Positions 13,227 through 23,459 of a stretch of DNA of 64,000 nt are shown here, piece after piece. Position numbers and translations under genes: made by a program. The notes beneath the pieces are model-generated. The model saw nothing but the letters and a program-made list of their open reading frames with translations. It searched no databases and was not told where the DNA came from. The stretch's first letter is position 1. Every line of letters begins with the position of its first letter. Origin of the DNA: Porphyra umbilicalis (Eukaryota > Rhodophyta > Bangiophyceae > Bangiales > Bangiaceae). Location of the stretch: NCBI GenBank assembly GCA_002049455.2, contig KV918930.1, positions 1 through 64,000 on the forward strand, in the 5' to 3' direction.

Positions 13227-13883
13227 CAGTGACCAGCAGATCTCCGCTTTCATACCTTTTAGGGATCATGACAAGTCCACTGCAACATCATCAGGAATCA
13301 CAGCATGCTTTGATTGTATTTTGATAACTGAACGGTGGCCCTACGGTCGAGATCACAGGCCCGTTCTCGGTTGCTCGAAATTGCTTGATGAAAGTTGTGA
13401 CGCGCCGGAATCAGATATCCAACGGACGACGCCGTCGACGATCCAGACCACGACGGGACATCGATCCGCCCCCCTCCCCCCCCCCCCCCCCTCCCCCCCC
13501 CCCCCCCACCCCCTTCTCCCCTCTTCCCCCCCCCCCTCTCCTCCCTCCTCCCCCTGCCACGTTGACGCCGCCCTCAGCCACCGTTGCCTTCGCCTCCGCC
13601 TGCTTCCCCCGCCTAAGCGTCGACCCGATATGTTCCCTCTCTCTTCGTGCAACCTTCGCTTGTTCCTCTGCATTTTTAGTTAGTTGTCTTGCTTTCTCTG
13701 ATGGCTGGCACTCTTTGTGGCCGTGGGAAGTAAACTGTTGTTGTCCTCTCCCCGTTCTTGGACGCATGATCTTCGCGCTTCAGATCTCAACCCACAGGCC
13801 CAGCGACTGCATGTACTGCATCGTAGTCGGCAACGTTAGTATTGCAGTATGCCCAATTTTGGCCGATCCGAACAGGAACACAA
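13227..13883 (+). repeat. Left inverted arm
   Basis: Inverted counterpart of 16290-16934. It contains a long C-rich run at about 13465-13545 that is mirrored as a G-rich run in the other arm. Confidence 0.8.
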
Positions 13884-14749
13884 GTGCATCGAACAATTAT
13901 GCAGTTCATAACTTAATGAATATTTGTCATGCCGATCTTTCAGTGACCTATGAGACGTCGCGTCGAAGACCTAAAATCGGCCGTTGACGCATCATGACGG
14001 AGGGTTTTCAAACCTTTGACATCTTGCTCGCATTTCATTCCAACGGCTGTCCTATTTGCAGCGCGGCGCATGGTAATCCGGTCCTCTGTTCCCCTCGTAG
14101 TTCTCAATGGGAGCGTGCTCAGACATAATTGTCTTGCACGCTGGGAGTCATAATCCGCATCACAGGGCATCTTGGGCCAAAGGGGCCGATACGGACGCAG
14201 TCCACAGAAATTTGACCGAGTCTTGTCCGGGTCCAGGCTGAGAAGCAAGGAAACTGGCCGCAAACTCCGGGAAGCGCTGGGAAACGGGGCGCGTCTCTGG
14301 TGTGTCCTGGCTTCGACAATCGGCAGAGGGGCACATATGCGATCGATCCCAGCCGTGTTCTGGTGCCTCTCAAGAGACGTTCTGCCACCCGATCTTTCCC
14401 ATTGCCGCCACCCGCTTTCCCCCCCCACGGCCCCACTCTGCAACACCTTCCCTTGCTTCTTTCCTCATTTTCATGCATCCATGAAGAAGAGCGCAGATTA
14501 CATACCCTCACTGAGTGCTGTGTTGGGTCGCCATTGGGGCTGACCAGGATTTTTTTTTTTCTTTGAAGACCGTCTTGTGGGCACGGGAACACGTTCTCTA
14601 TGCGAAAAATATGCCTAAGTTGCTGATGGAGCATGGACGAGCTTCGGCGAGCGCCGCTGCCGACCGGTCGACATCTGCCCACACCCGCTACGCCGCATCA
14701 ACGGTCAGTGACAACTTTGTCCACAGCGCATCGCGGCCAGAGCAAGAAT

Positions 14750-16150
14750 AAAAGGGGGGCGGGGGGTCTTCGTCGGAGGGAGCGGCGTCGTCGTGGGGGG
14801 GGGGGGGTCGTCGTGGGCGGGTGAGGCGTCGTCATTGGCGAGGGGGCCGTCGTCGAGGGCGGGGGGGGCGTCGTTGTGAGGGGGGCGGCGTCGTGGGGCG
14901 GGCGTCGTCTTGGGCGGAAGGAGCGTCGTTGCGGGCGTCATCGTGGGTGGGGGGGGCGTCGTCGTGGGCGGGAGGAGCGTCGTCGTGGGCGTCGTCGAGC
15001 GCGTTGTCGAGGGCGGGAGGGGCATTGTCTTGGGCGGGAGGGGCAGCGTCGTCGGCGCGAGGGGCATCGTCGTTAGCGTTGTCGTGAGCGGGACGGGCAT
15101 CGTCGTTGGCTGGGGGGGCGTCGTTGCGGGCGTCGTCGTGGGAGGAGGTCCGTCGTTGAGGGCGTGTAGGGCGTCGTCGTGGGCGGGGGGGTGTCGTCGT
15201 AAGTGTCATCGTGGGCAGGCCGGGGGTCGTCGTGGGCGTCGTCGTGGGCGAAAGGGGGGTCAAAGTAGGCTGGGGAGGCGTCATCGTGAGCGGGTGGGGC
15301 GTCTTCGTGGGCGTCCTCGTTGGCGTGTTTGCAGTCGTCGTGAGCGTCGTCGTGAGCGTCGTCGTGGGCGGGGGGGGTGTCGTCGCGCGCGTCATCGTGA
15401 GCGGGGGGGGCGTCGTCGTGTGCGTCATCGTGGGAGGGGGGCTCGTCATCGTTGGCGGGTAGGGTGTCGTCGTAGGCGAGTAGGGCGACGTCGTGGAAGT
15501 TGAGGGTGAGCGGAGCGTCGTCGTGGGCGGGTGAGGCGTCGTCACGGGTGACGAGGCCGTCTTCCAGGGCGGGGCGGGGGGTCGTCATGGCAGGGGGGTC
15601 GTCGTAGGCAGGGGGGGCGTCGTCGTGGGCTGGTGGGGCGACGTCGTGGGCATGCTTGCGGGCGAGTTGGGCGTCGTCGTGAGCGTCGTTGTGGGCAGGT
15701 AGGGCGTCGTCGTGGGCGTCGTCGTGGGCGGGTGGGGCGTCGTCGCGGGCGAGGGGGCCGTCATCACGGGCGGGGGGGGGTCGTCGTGGGTGGGGCGTCG
15801 TCGTGGGCGGAAGAGGAGTCGTCGTGAGCGGCACCGGGGGCTGGGGGAGCGTCGTCGTGGACGTCGTCGTGGGAGGGGGAGCCGTCCGCGTGGGCGGGTA
15901 GGGCGTCGTCGTAGGCGGGTAGGGCATCTTCGTGGGCGTTGTCGTGGGCGAGCGGGGTGTCGTCGTGAGCGTCTTCGTGGGCGAGAGGGCGTCTTCTTGA
16001 GCGGAGGGGGCGTTTTCCAGGGCGGCGGGGACGTCGTCGTGCGCGGGAGGGGCGACGTCGTGCGCGAGGGGGGCGTCATCGGGGGCGGGGGGGGCATCGT
16101 CGTGGGGCGGGGGGGGCGTCGTCGTGGGGCGGGGGGGGCGTCGTTGTGAG
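14750..16150. repeat. G-rich minisatellite, 12/21-bp units
   Basis: The stretch is built from variants of GTCGTCGTGGGCGGGNGGGGC (21 bp) mixed with shorter GTCGTCGTGGGC units (12 bp). Because unit lengths are multiples of three, a minus-strand frame (15073-16191) stays open and reads as repeats of APPAHDD and AHDD. I treat this as a minisatellite, not a gene, because no other coding sign is present. Confidence 0.85.
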
Positions 16151-16289
16151 GCCGTCGTCGTCGGCGATGATGGTACACTGCCTTGCGTCAAAAACTCACC
16201 TGCGTTTGGCCGGACAACAAAAAAATTGAAGAGAAAATGACGACTTACGTGAAAGTGTGCAATTTATATTTGAAAGTGAGAGTACTCCT

Positions 16290-16934
16290 TGTGCTCGTGT
16301 TCCTGTTCGGATCGGCCAAAATTGGGCATCCTGCAATACAATGCCGAGAGGAACAGTCTTTGAAAGAGCACAGCGCGCATGCGGCCTCCGACAAGCAGGG
16401 TGAGGCGACAAGTGGACAAAGGCATGTTTTTTCTTTAGACATCTTAAAAGCAGACGGCAGATGATCCGCACCACACGGAGGGTAGCAACAGCCTAAATCG
16501 GCAGAAGGAGGGCGTGGGGGCTCGGCGGTGGCAACAGAGGCTACTGCAGCGTCACCATGGCAGGGAGAACGGCGGGGGAGGGGTGGAGGAGGGGGGTGGG
16601 GGGGGGGGTGGCGGGGGAGGAGGGGAATGGGGGGGGGGAGGAGGGCTGGGGGGGGGGGGGGGCAAGGAGGGGGGGGGGGGCGGGGAGGGGGGCGGATCGA
16701 TGTCCCGTCGTGGTCTGGATCGTCGACGGCGTCGTCCGGTGGATATCCGATTCCGGCGCGTCACAACTTTCATCAAGCAATTTCGAGCAACCGAGAACGG
16801 GCCTGTGATCCCGACCGTCGGGCCACCGTTAAGTGATCAAAATACAATCAGAGCAAGCTGTGATTCCTGATGACGTTGCAATGGACTTGTCATGATCCCT
16901 AAATGGTACGAAAGCGGAGATCTGCTGGTCACTG
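16290..16934 (-). repeat. Right inverted arm
   Basis: Inverted counterpart of 13227-13883, with the G-rich run at about 16590-16690. Similarity stops abruptly at 16934/13227. Confidence 0.8.
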
Positions 16935-18049
16935 TGGTATTAATAGCGTTAGTTCAATTACCAGTGTTTTGAGACCGACCGTAGCCAAGCAATAAAGCGA
17001 GTTCTATCGCCGTCGCGGCGAGGAAGAAGACCTTTTGTTGAAGGGCATCCGATGGGGAGCCGGGTGGCCCCCAAGACGGCGACCCCGGACCCACGGTGGT
17101 TTAATACAAGCAACGGCACTGGTCGATCGACCATCCGATCAATCGATCGTAATGAGTGCCGGCAGACAAATAAGACAGGCAAGCAAACAAACAATAAAAA
17201 ATAAACAATGCGGAAGTAACCCCCCAAAGGGCGTGCCACAAGCCGAGTCCCACAAATTCGTGGATTCAGCCAGTCAAGGGGGCTACTCGTGGCTAATTGC
17301 CAATTGTGGGCAGAGATATGCTACATACCTCCAACGCAATATTCGAACCGTCCCGGTGAGATCCGAGAATGGTGGAATCCGATTGGGCAATCGCGGACTC
17401 TTACGGGCCCGCGCGGGCGTAACTGCCCGGGCGGCGGGAGTCGCAAAGGGGCGCGCCGCTCAGTCCCGATTGGGGGGAGGTGGCGGTTCGCCGGCGTCGG
17501 CCGCGACCGTCCGATCACGCACGCGCGTGCGTGCGTGGCGGGCAGGTTGATCTGCGGGTCAGCTCGACGCTTACGCGTAGGCGTGCCGGCGCGGGCGGTT
17601 CCACGCGTGTGGGTACGTTGGTGCGAGGGCGGGCGCGGGTGCCAGGGTTAAGACCCATGTTCGCGGCGGCGCGTCGAGCAGCACGTGCTGGGGTGACCAT
17701 CGTCGGTGCCGTGTGGCGCCAGCTTCGTCGGGGTTTGACAACCCCGGCGAGAAGGCGAAAGCCGGGACGCGGGTGCTTGTTGCCGAGGGGAAGGGGGGGG
17801 GGGGGGTGCGTACCCTGCGGCCGGTTACCGCCGTGTCTTGTGCGGGTCTGCGTTTGTCGGCACGGGGCCATCCCGTGTCATCGTGCTCGCGCACAGGTTG
17901 AGGCCTAACGGCAAAGCTTGAGTTGGGGTGCACTACCGCGAGGTGGCCAACCGCGAGGTTAAGGACCCGGCGAGTGTGGGGGGGGGGGGGGGGGGGGGCG
18001 GGCGAAGCGGCCGGGCGCGACGTGACCGGCGGCGGCGGCGCGCCACAGC
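16935..18049. other. No recognisable gene
   Basis: Mixed-composition sequence lies between the inverted-repeat element and the minisatellite cluster. Frames on both strands (for example 17571-18440 minus) overlap heavily and have no recognisable domain. There is a G run at 17798-17815 and another at 17978-17997. Confidence 0.4.
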
Positions 18050-18370
18050 GGCAAAGGTGGCAAGACGCAAGGGCGGAAAGGGCGGCAAGGGCGGCAAGGG
18101 CGGCAAGGGCGGCAAGGGCGGCAAGGGCGGCAAGGCGCAAGGACGGCAAGGTCGGCAAGGGCGGCAAGGCGCAAGGACGGCAAGGTCGGAAACGCGGGCG
18201 TCGCGCCCGGTGGCCAAGCGCGGCGGCGGCAAGGGTGGCACGCCCGGCTGTGCGGGCGGTGCGCCCGTTGGCCAAGCGAGGCGGCGGAAAGGGTGGCACG
18301 CCCGGCTGTGCGTGCGGCGCGCCCGTTGGCCAAGCGCGGCGGCGGCAAGGGCTTCGGCGCCGGTGATTTG
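18050..18370. repeat. Minisatellites: 9-bp then 57-bp units
   Basis: About 18060-18190 is a tandem array of GGCGGCAAG-type 9-mers with ACGGCAAGGTC variants. About 18200-18350 has three copies of a 57-bp unit containing GTTGGCCAAGCGNGGCGGCGG. Both keep open frames only because their periods are multiples of three. Confidence 0.8.
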
Positions 18371-18497
18371 CCTTGCGGCGCGGGCGGTTTTTGCCTTGCG
18401 GCGAGGGTGACAACGGCCGGCGACGCGGGCGATTTGCCATGCGGCGCAGGCAAGGGCGGCACTGGCCTGCGACGCGGGCGGTTCGCCTGGCGGCGCG

Positions 18498-18965
18498 GTT
18501 GACGACAGCTGTTGGCGCGGGCGATTCGCCTTACAGCGCGGGCGGTTCGCCTTGCGGCGTGGGCAAGGGTGGCAACGGCCGGCGACGCGGGCGATTCGCC
18601 TTGCGGCGCGGGCGTCGAGGGCCGGCAATGGCCTGCGACGCGGGCGGTTCGCCTGGCGGCGCGGTTGACGACAGCCGTTGGCGCGGGCGATTCGCCTTAC
18701 AGCGCGGGCGGTTCGCCTTGCGGCGTGGGCAGGGGTGGCAACGGCCGGCGACGCGGGCGATTCGCCTTGCGGCGCGGGCGTCGAGGGCCGGCATTGGCCT
18801 GCGATGCGGGCGGTTCGCCTGGCGGCGCGGTTGACGACAGCCGTTGGCGCGGGCGATTCGCCTTACAGCGCGGGCGGTTCGCCTTGCGGCGCGGGCAAGG
18901 GTGGCAACGGCCGGCGACGTGGGCGATTCGCCTTGCGGCGCGGGCGTCGAGGGCCGGCAACACGG
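18498..18965. repeat. 166-bp tandem repeat
   Basis: Copies beginning GTTGACGACAG start at 18498, 18664 and 18830, exactly 166 bp apart. The third is incomplete, and degenerate fragments extend upstream to about 18380. Copies are nearly identical. Each contains internal repeats of GCGGGCGATTCGCCTT and related words. Confidence 0.9.
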
Positions 18966-19352
18966 GCAAGGGCGGCAACGGCCGGCGGCGCGGCGCACGT
19001 GGCTCACGCCGTTGCGGGTGACGGACCCGATGTCGTTTGGTCCACCGACCCGGAGATGTTTGTTCGCCTCAGCCTCGCGGCTCGTTCTACGCGCACGTTG
19101 GCCCGACCGAGGTGGTCGATGGGATCTTGGTCATTGATGACCAGAGTCCGTACGACATTTGCGTCCGCAACCGCGCTCGCGCGCACACTCGGCGTATCAC
19201 TTCGCAGTTTCCTGTCAGTCATCATAGCAATGAAGGAAGTGGCATGCCAGCATGGCTCATGGTGTGGGATTTGCATCCCTTGAGTCTGCTGATAAAAGCA
19301 CTTCGTACTCGACACATGCACGTATGGCAGTAGCGTACCAACTGGTGTTGCT

Positions 19353-20290
19353 CTATTGTGGTATTACCACGGTTGCTTCCTCTGTGGTTGTTACCAAGCG
19401 TCGAAGGACTGAGTCCAAGTGTTGCACCGGAGGTACCAGAAACCCGTTGGGGAGCACTGGTACAGGGGGATCGCTCCCGATCAGTGTCACCTGCGCCGAT
19501 TTCGGCCACACATATGTGTACGGGCCGTAGACACGGTTCAGCCGAGAGAAATGCCGCAAGGCAAGTTGGGGGTCATACGCAAAGTTGCGCGTCATGGACG
19601 GCAGAGTGGACTTGAGCCACGCGACAGAAATTACTTCCTTAATTGCGGCGGCTGTACTTGAATCGGTCCACGAGACGTTGGCATGGATAACTCCGTCACC
19701 GGTGACATGGACATGTTGGATAGTGGGTATCCACGTGGAGTCCGTGATGATGTTGGCCACGGTTGTGAGCCCGGCCTGTCGGCGACTTCGTCGCGTTGGC
19801 GTTTGCCACTCGTACCCCGGTACCTGCTTCTTCTTCTGTCGAAGGAAACGCACCACCAGGTTGCGGGGGAGGTTCTCCAGGGGTTCCCAGGTGTCGTCCT
19901 TCGACCTGTAGTCGAACCAGCGCACCTTAGCGCTATAGCTGTCACCCGTCTGGCGTAAGCCTAGGAGTTTGTCGATCACATACTCATCGGCAGTTGCCGG
20001 GGGTGACTTGCGTTGGTCTAGACCATCTAGCAGGGGTGTGGAAGCGTGTCCGTCGTCGTTGGACGAGGAGCTGGGGTGACATGGTCACTGCTGACGCGTT
20101 TCTCCTCGCCGTCAATGTCAATGACAAACGTGGAGGCGTCCGCGTCTGCGTCAATGACCACGAAGGGTCCGATGGCTCTGCTTTGCAGCTTGTTTCAGAA
20201 AATCTCGCACACGCTCACGTCCCGACTACAATCGTCCCAAAAGGAGCCTGTTTTGAGCGTAAGTCCTTCGTGAGCGAAACTGCCGTTCGA
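19353..20290 (-). pseudogene. Chromovirus pol tail fragment (fossil)
   Basis: On the minus strand, near 20200-20080, there is an integrase C-terminal GPF/GPY-type module ending SSDHVTPAPRP, close to the same module of the element at 3346-12816 (SSDHVTAAPGPP). Further along, 19985-19810 encodes a chromodomain (EYVIDKLLGLRQ, then VRWFDYRSKDDTWEPLENLP), followed by about 140 residues of unknown sequence to a stop at 19353. Upstream RT and integrase core are not seen, so only the 3' part of a pol region remains. It is broken and belongs to a different, more diverged chromovirus lineage than the full element. Confidence 0.7.
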
Positions 20291-20299
20291 GGCAGATTT

Positions 20300-21560
20300 A
20301 TACAAATGAAGCAGCCGTGATTGAAACGCAGCGCTCTCATTGGTTCACACGCGTGCGTGCACGCTGAGAGCCCGTCGTCAAGACTGGGCCTAAGGTCTCG
20401 AGTGCAGTGTGCCATGAACATTTGCCCGCAGCCGTCCGGGAAGGTGGCTATTGCGGCGTTCGGCTCGTCGCGACTTCATTGGCTGAACGCGAATGTCCGA
20501 CTCCAAAATTTGCGCCTCGCTTACGCCCTCTCCACGGCACTGTGAGATGGAATACTATCTTCGAGAACATCTGCTGGATCATCACTTTGAGATCTATAAA
20601 AGGTTATCTCCTGGATTTATGGTCAAACATTTCCGAAGACGGTGGCACAGACCGCCCTGGGATTGCTTGGAGCGAATCCCGAAGACAGTCTGGAAGCGGG
20701 TCGTGCAATCATTCCGGGAGCAATTTTGCGGATCGTGTCATGACGACTGCGAGACGACAGCGGGATCGTTGCGAGAATCGTTCTAGAGACTGACCTCGAC
20801 AATAGTCCAGAGACATTTTTCCATCAACTGCTTTACTACACAGGTTGCGCAATCGTTTTGCTGATGATGGTTCGGAGAAAAGGACACAGTATTTTCCCTA
20901 AACCTGTTCTTCAGGACAGACCGCTCACTGGGACTTGAGGATCATCCAGAGGCCTGTCAGTGCGCTTGTCTCCGGCTCTATCTTTTTGTACATTCCGTGG
21001 GATGGCTCGCTGACTAACCCAGGAAGCCATTCTGATTGACCTTCTGCTGATACAGACTGAAGAGCGAACTGGGAGCTCGTCCCGCATTCATTCGCGGGAC
21101 ATTTATTATGCGACTATCGTGACACCCTGTCTGTAAGACAGACATAAAAACGATCCTCATCATTGTTCGTTGGGTAATGTGCCAGCACGATTCCCAGTCC
21201 GTCTGAAAGATATACATCAATGTTTGTTCTGGAACCTATCGGGCTGCTCTATTTATTGCACCTGCTCATGAACTGTCTGCCAGAAAAACTGTATGATAGT
21301 TCTGTTGCTCATCTGTTCGTTCATCTGTCAAACACGCTGATTTTCTGCTCTGCAACCAGTCTCAGAGACTGTCTTCGAGAAAGAAGCAAAGACGTGATGG
21401 GGTATAGTGCTTCGCTTCATCTACTACGTTGTTCTACGAGACTGTCTACGGGGCAATGAGAAAGAATAAGTCAATTAGAATAATAAACGCATAGAGAGAT
21501 AAAAAACAAATAAAATGGAGTAGAAACAGCAACCCCTCAAGCATGTGATAATCACTCGGG
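20300..21560. other. No recognisable gene
   Basis: Moderate-GC sequence with only short frames. The T-rich and A-rich stretch 21460-21530 lies just downstream of the orphan minus-strand frame and could be its 3' flank. No repeats or termini were identified. Confidence 0.4.
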
Positions 21561-21565
21561 TGGTT

Positions 21566-22321
21566 CTAGTCCGCCTCTTCATCAGCAAAAAGGTTGAACT
21601 GAGAAGCCGCAAAATCCTGGAGTTCGCCGCAGGTGCACTGGACGACTGCATTGCGTACGTCTGCGCTGTCCGGCCGGAAGAGCTTAGGCATCTCGTTCTT
21701 CTTAATGTAGCTCTTGATGTGGTGTGCTCCCGCAGCCCGAGTCCCAGCGGTGATGTCCCCGGGGTCGACGCATAAAAACTCACCAATAATAGAGGCAGCA
21801 GTCGCCTTCAAGTTGAGGAAGCACGTGGCCCTGGCGGCAGAGTCGTCCAGTACCAGCTGGTATCGAGTAACCTGGTCCGAGACAGCCGCACTGGCTGGGG
21901 CGAGCTGGTCTTCATTATCGACTTGCACTTGAAGAGGCTGAATCGTCGCCTGCGGTACACCAGCGTCCAAGTAGACGCCAATCTCGCGGTAGATCATCAG
22001 ACGCGTAGCGCTTCGTCTGCGGTTACAAACGTTACGCAGCTTTCTGTTCAGGGCCACCTTGTACTCCTTCTTTTTCCCAATGCTACCGGCCACCGTAAAT
22101 TCGATCTTGGACACGGCCTTGTCGACAGCCCGCTCCATGGCGATACGAAGGAATTTTGCTCTGTCCCTCTTGGGCCCTTCAAAGTGGCCTTTCGGGGAGA
22201 TCCACGTCAGACAGTCATGCATTGGGGCGTCTTGGTGGTTTCCAATACGTCCAGCGTCCACCTTGTTCTGCAAAATAGCACGCACCATGTTCTGTCCGTA
22301 CCGAGCAAACTCAGAGCACAC
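21566..22321 (-). CDS. Hypothetical protein, possibly a 3' exon
   Basis: The open frame encodes up to 251 residues; the first ATG in frame gives about 238 (from 22279, MVRAILQNKV). The translation is varied and balanced, with a basic stretch (KLRNVCNRRRSATRL) in the middle and an acidic end (NLFADEEAD). I recognise no family. Just upstream on the minus strand, a pyrimidine-rich TTCTTTCTTCAG at about 22335 looks like a 3' splice site, so this may be the last exon of a longer gene whose earlier exons I cannot place. It lies in transposon-rich surroundings and could be part of an unrecognised mobile element. Confidence 0.45.
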   Translation of the reverse strand: MCSEFARYGQNMVRAILQNKVDAGRIGNHQDAPMHDCLTWISPKGHFEGPKRDRAKFLRIAMERAVDKAVSKIEFTVAGSIGKKKEYKVALNRKLRNVCNRRRSATRLMIYREIGVYLDAGVPQATIQPLQVQVDNEDQLAPASAAVSDQVTRYQLVLDDSAARATCFLNLKATAASIIGEFLCVDPGDITAGTRAAGAHHIKSYIKKNEMPKLFRPDSADVRNAVVQCTCGELQDFAASQFNLFADEEAD

Positions 22322-22339
22322 AGCCGACTGAAGAAAGAA

Positions 22340-23459
22340 GTAGGAAATGGAAATCAGTAGCTGAAGACGTCAGATGCCGTACTGAGGGACCCTCGACAGA
22401 CACTTCCTGTCAACATAGACACGACATGAAAGGAGCTCACGCATGCATCTCTAATCTCTGAGGAGACCCAATTGTGCTAAACGTACTCTATGTTGGGACC
22501 ATAGTTCTTTTCCAAGGAGGTCGTCCTTGCGGCGGAGGCCCGCTCCGCCGTGGATCCCGGTGTTGACGACCGACACTTCGCTTCCCGACATCGTGATCCG
22601 GCAGACCAAGCCTGTATCAGAACTCGCCCAACAGCGAAAGGCTGTGCAGTAGTCGGTCGTCGCCCGCTGGGCGGCAAGCAAGTGTCACGAACGGGCAGCG
22701 GGGAAAAGCTGTCCAGCGTGCCCCTTCGCAGGCGCAGCCTCTCCCGGAGCAGCCCCCGTGGGTACGACAGACCGTTAACCGCACCTGTAGGCAACGGACA
22801 AGTACCCTCTCTGCAGTCGTCTTTTGTCGCCCGCAGCAGTCCCTGCACGTTTCTTGCTGAAGTGCGTGGCAACCAGTCGTCGAGCGGTAGGCGTCACAGG
22901 TCTAGACGCTGGCACAACCAAACAAAGTGCGGCACAGACCGTCATCGTGCGGCAGTCAACCGTCGTTGACCGTGGGTACCGCCGCGCAGCACAATACAAG
23001 GCCCAGAAACAAGAGGACCCAGGCGTGACACAGATTGTTCACGTCTCTGCAGTAGTAAGGCGTCCTCAGCAGAGCTCCGAGCACATGTCATGGAGAAGCA
23101 CACGGCAAAGAGCCGTCACGTGGAGTACCGCACAGGTCCCAGAAGTGTCACCGTCGGTCACCACCAAGTGCTAAGCAGGCCGTCGTCGAGAATCACAGGC
23201 GCGGGAGCGCTCTCAACAGACCGTGGTCGCGTAAAAGATGTCCAGGCTCGTTCTCACGAGCATGAACGAGCAGCACAGGCACCAACCGTCACACAAGAAG
23301 CCAATCGCGACGCAAATCGTCAACGTCTTCACGATCCTCCGAGGTCGGCAGCGGAGATCCCAGACCGCCTTGTGGTTGTCGGTGGAGCACAGGAAACCAG
23401 AGTAGCGTCACATGGATACTCGAACGTTCACATATATTACACAGATCCAGAAATTCGGC
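22340..23459. other. No recognisable gene
   Basis: Moderately GC-rich stretch leading into the satellite. A minus frame at 22451-22681 and a plus frame at 23090-23767 (which runs into the satellite) have no recognisable family. Confidence 0.4.

Larger units (their letters stand above)
13227..16934. mobile_element. Long-inverted-repeat (foldback-like) element
   Basis: The left arm 13227-13883 and right arm 16290-16934 are inverted copies. The outer ~255 bp are about 95% identical. The inner part includes mirrored C-run and G-run tracts and is more diverged, but matches again at CCAATTTTGGCCGATCCGAA (13855) and its complement (16310). The termini read CAGTGACCAGCAGATCTCC. Flanks are GAGGTCGA and TGGTATTA, so no target duplication is visible. 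The 2.4-kb centre holds no recognisable transposase: 13890-14740 has only weak frames and 14750-16150 is a minisatellite. It is probably a non-autonomous foldback or long-TIR element; superfamily unassigned. Confidence 0.7.

Noticed and set aside
15073-16191. 372-codon minus frame of APPAHDD repeats
   Set aside because: The frame is the translation of a minisatellite whose units are multiples of three; no non-repetitive domain is attached.
18050-18200. KGGKGGKGG frame as a histone-tail-like protein
   Set aside because: It is a plain 9-bp minisatellite.
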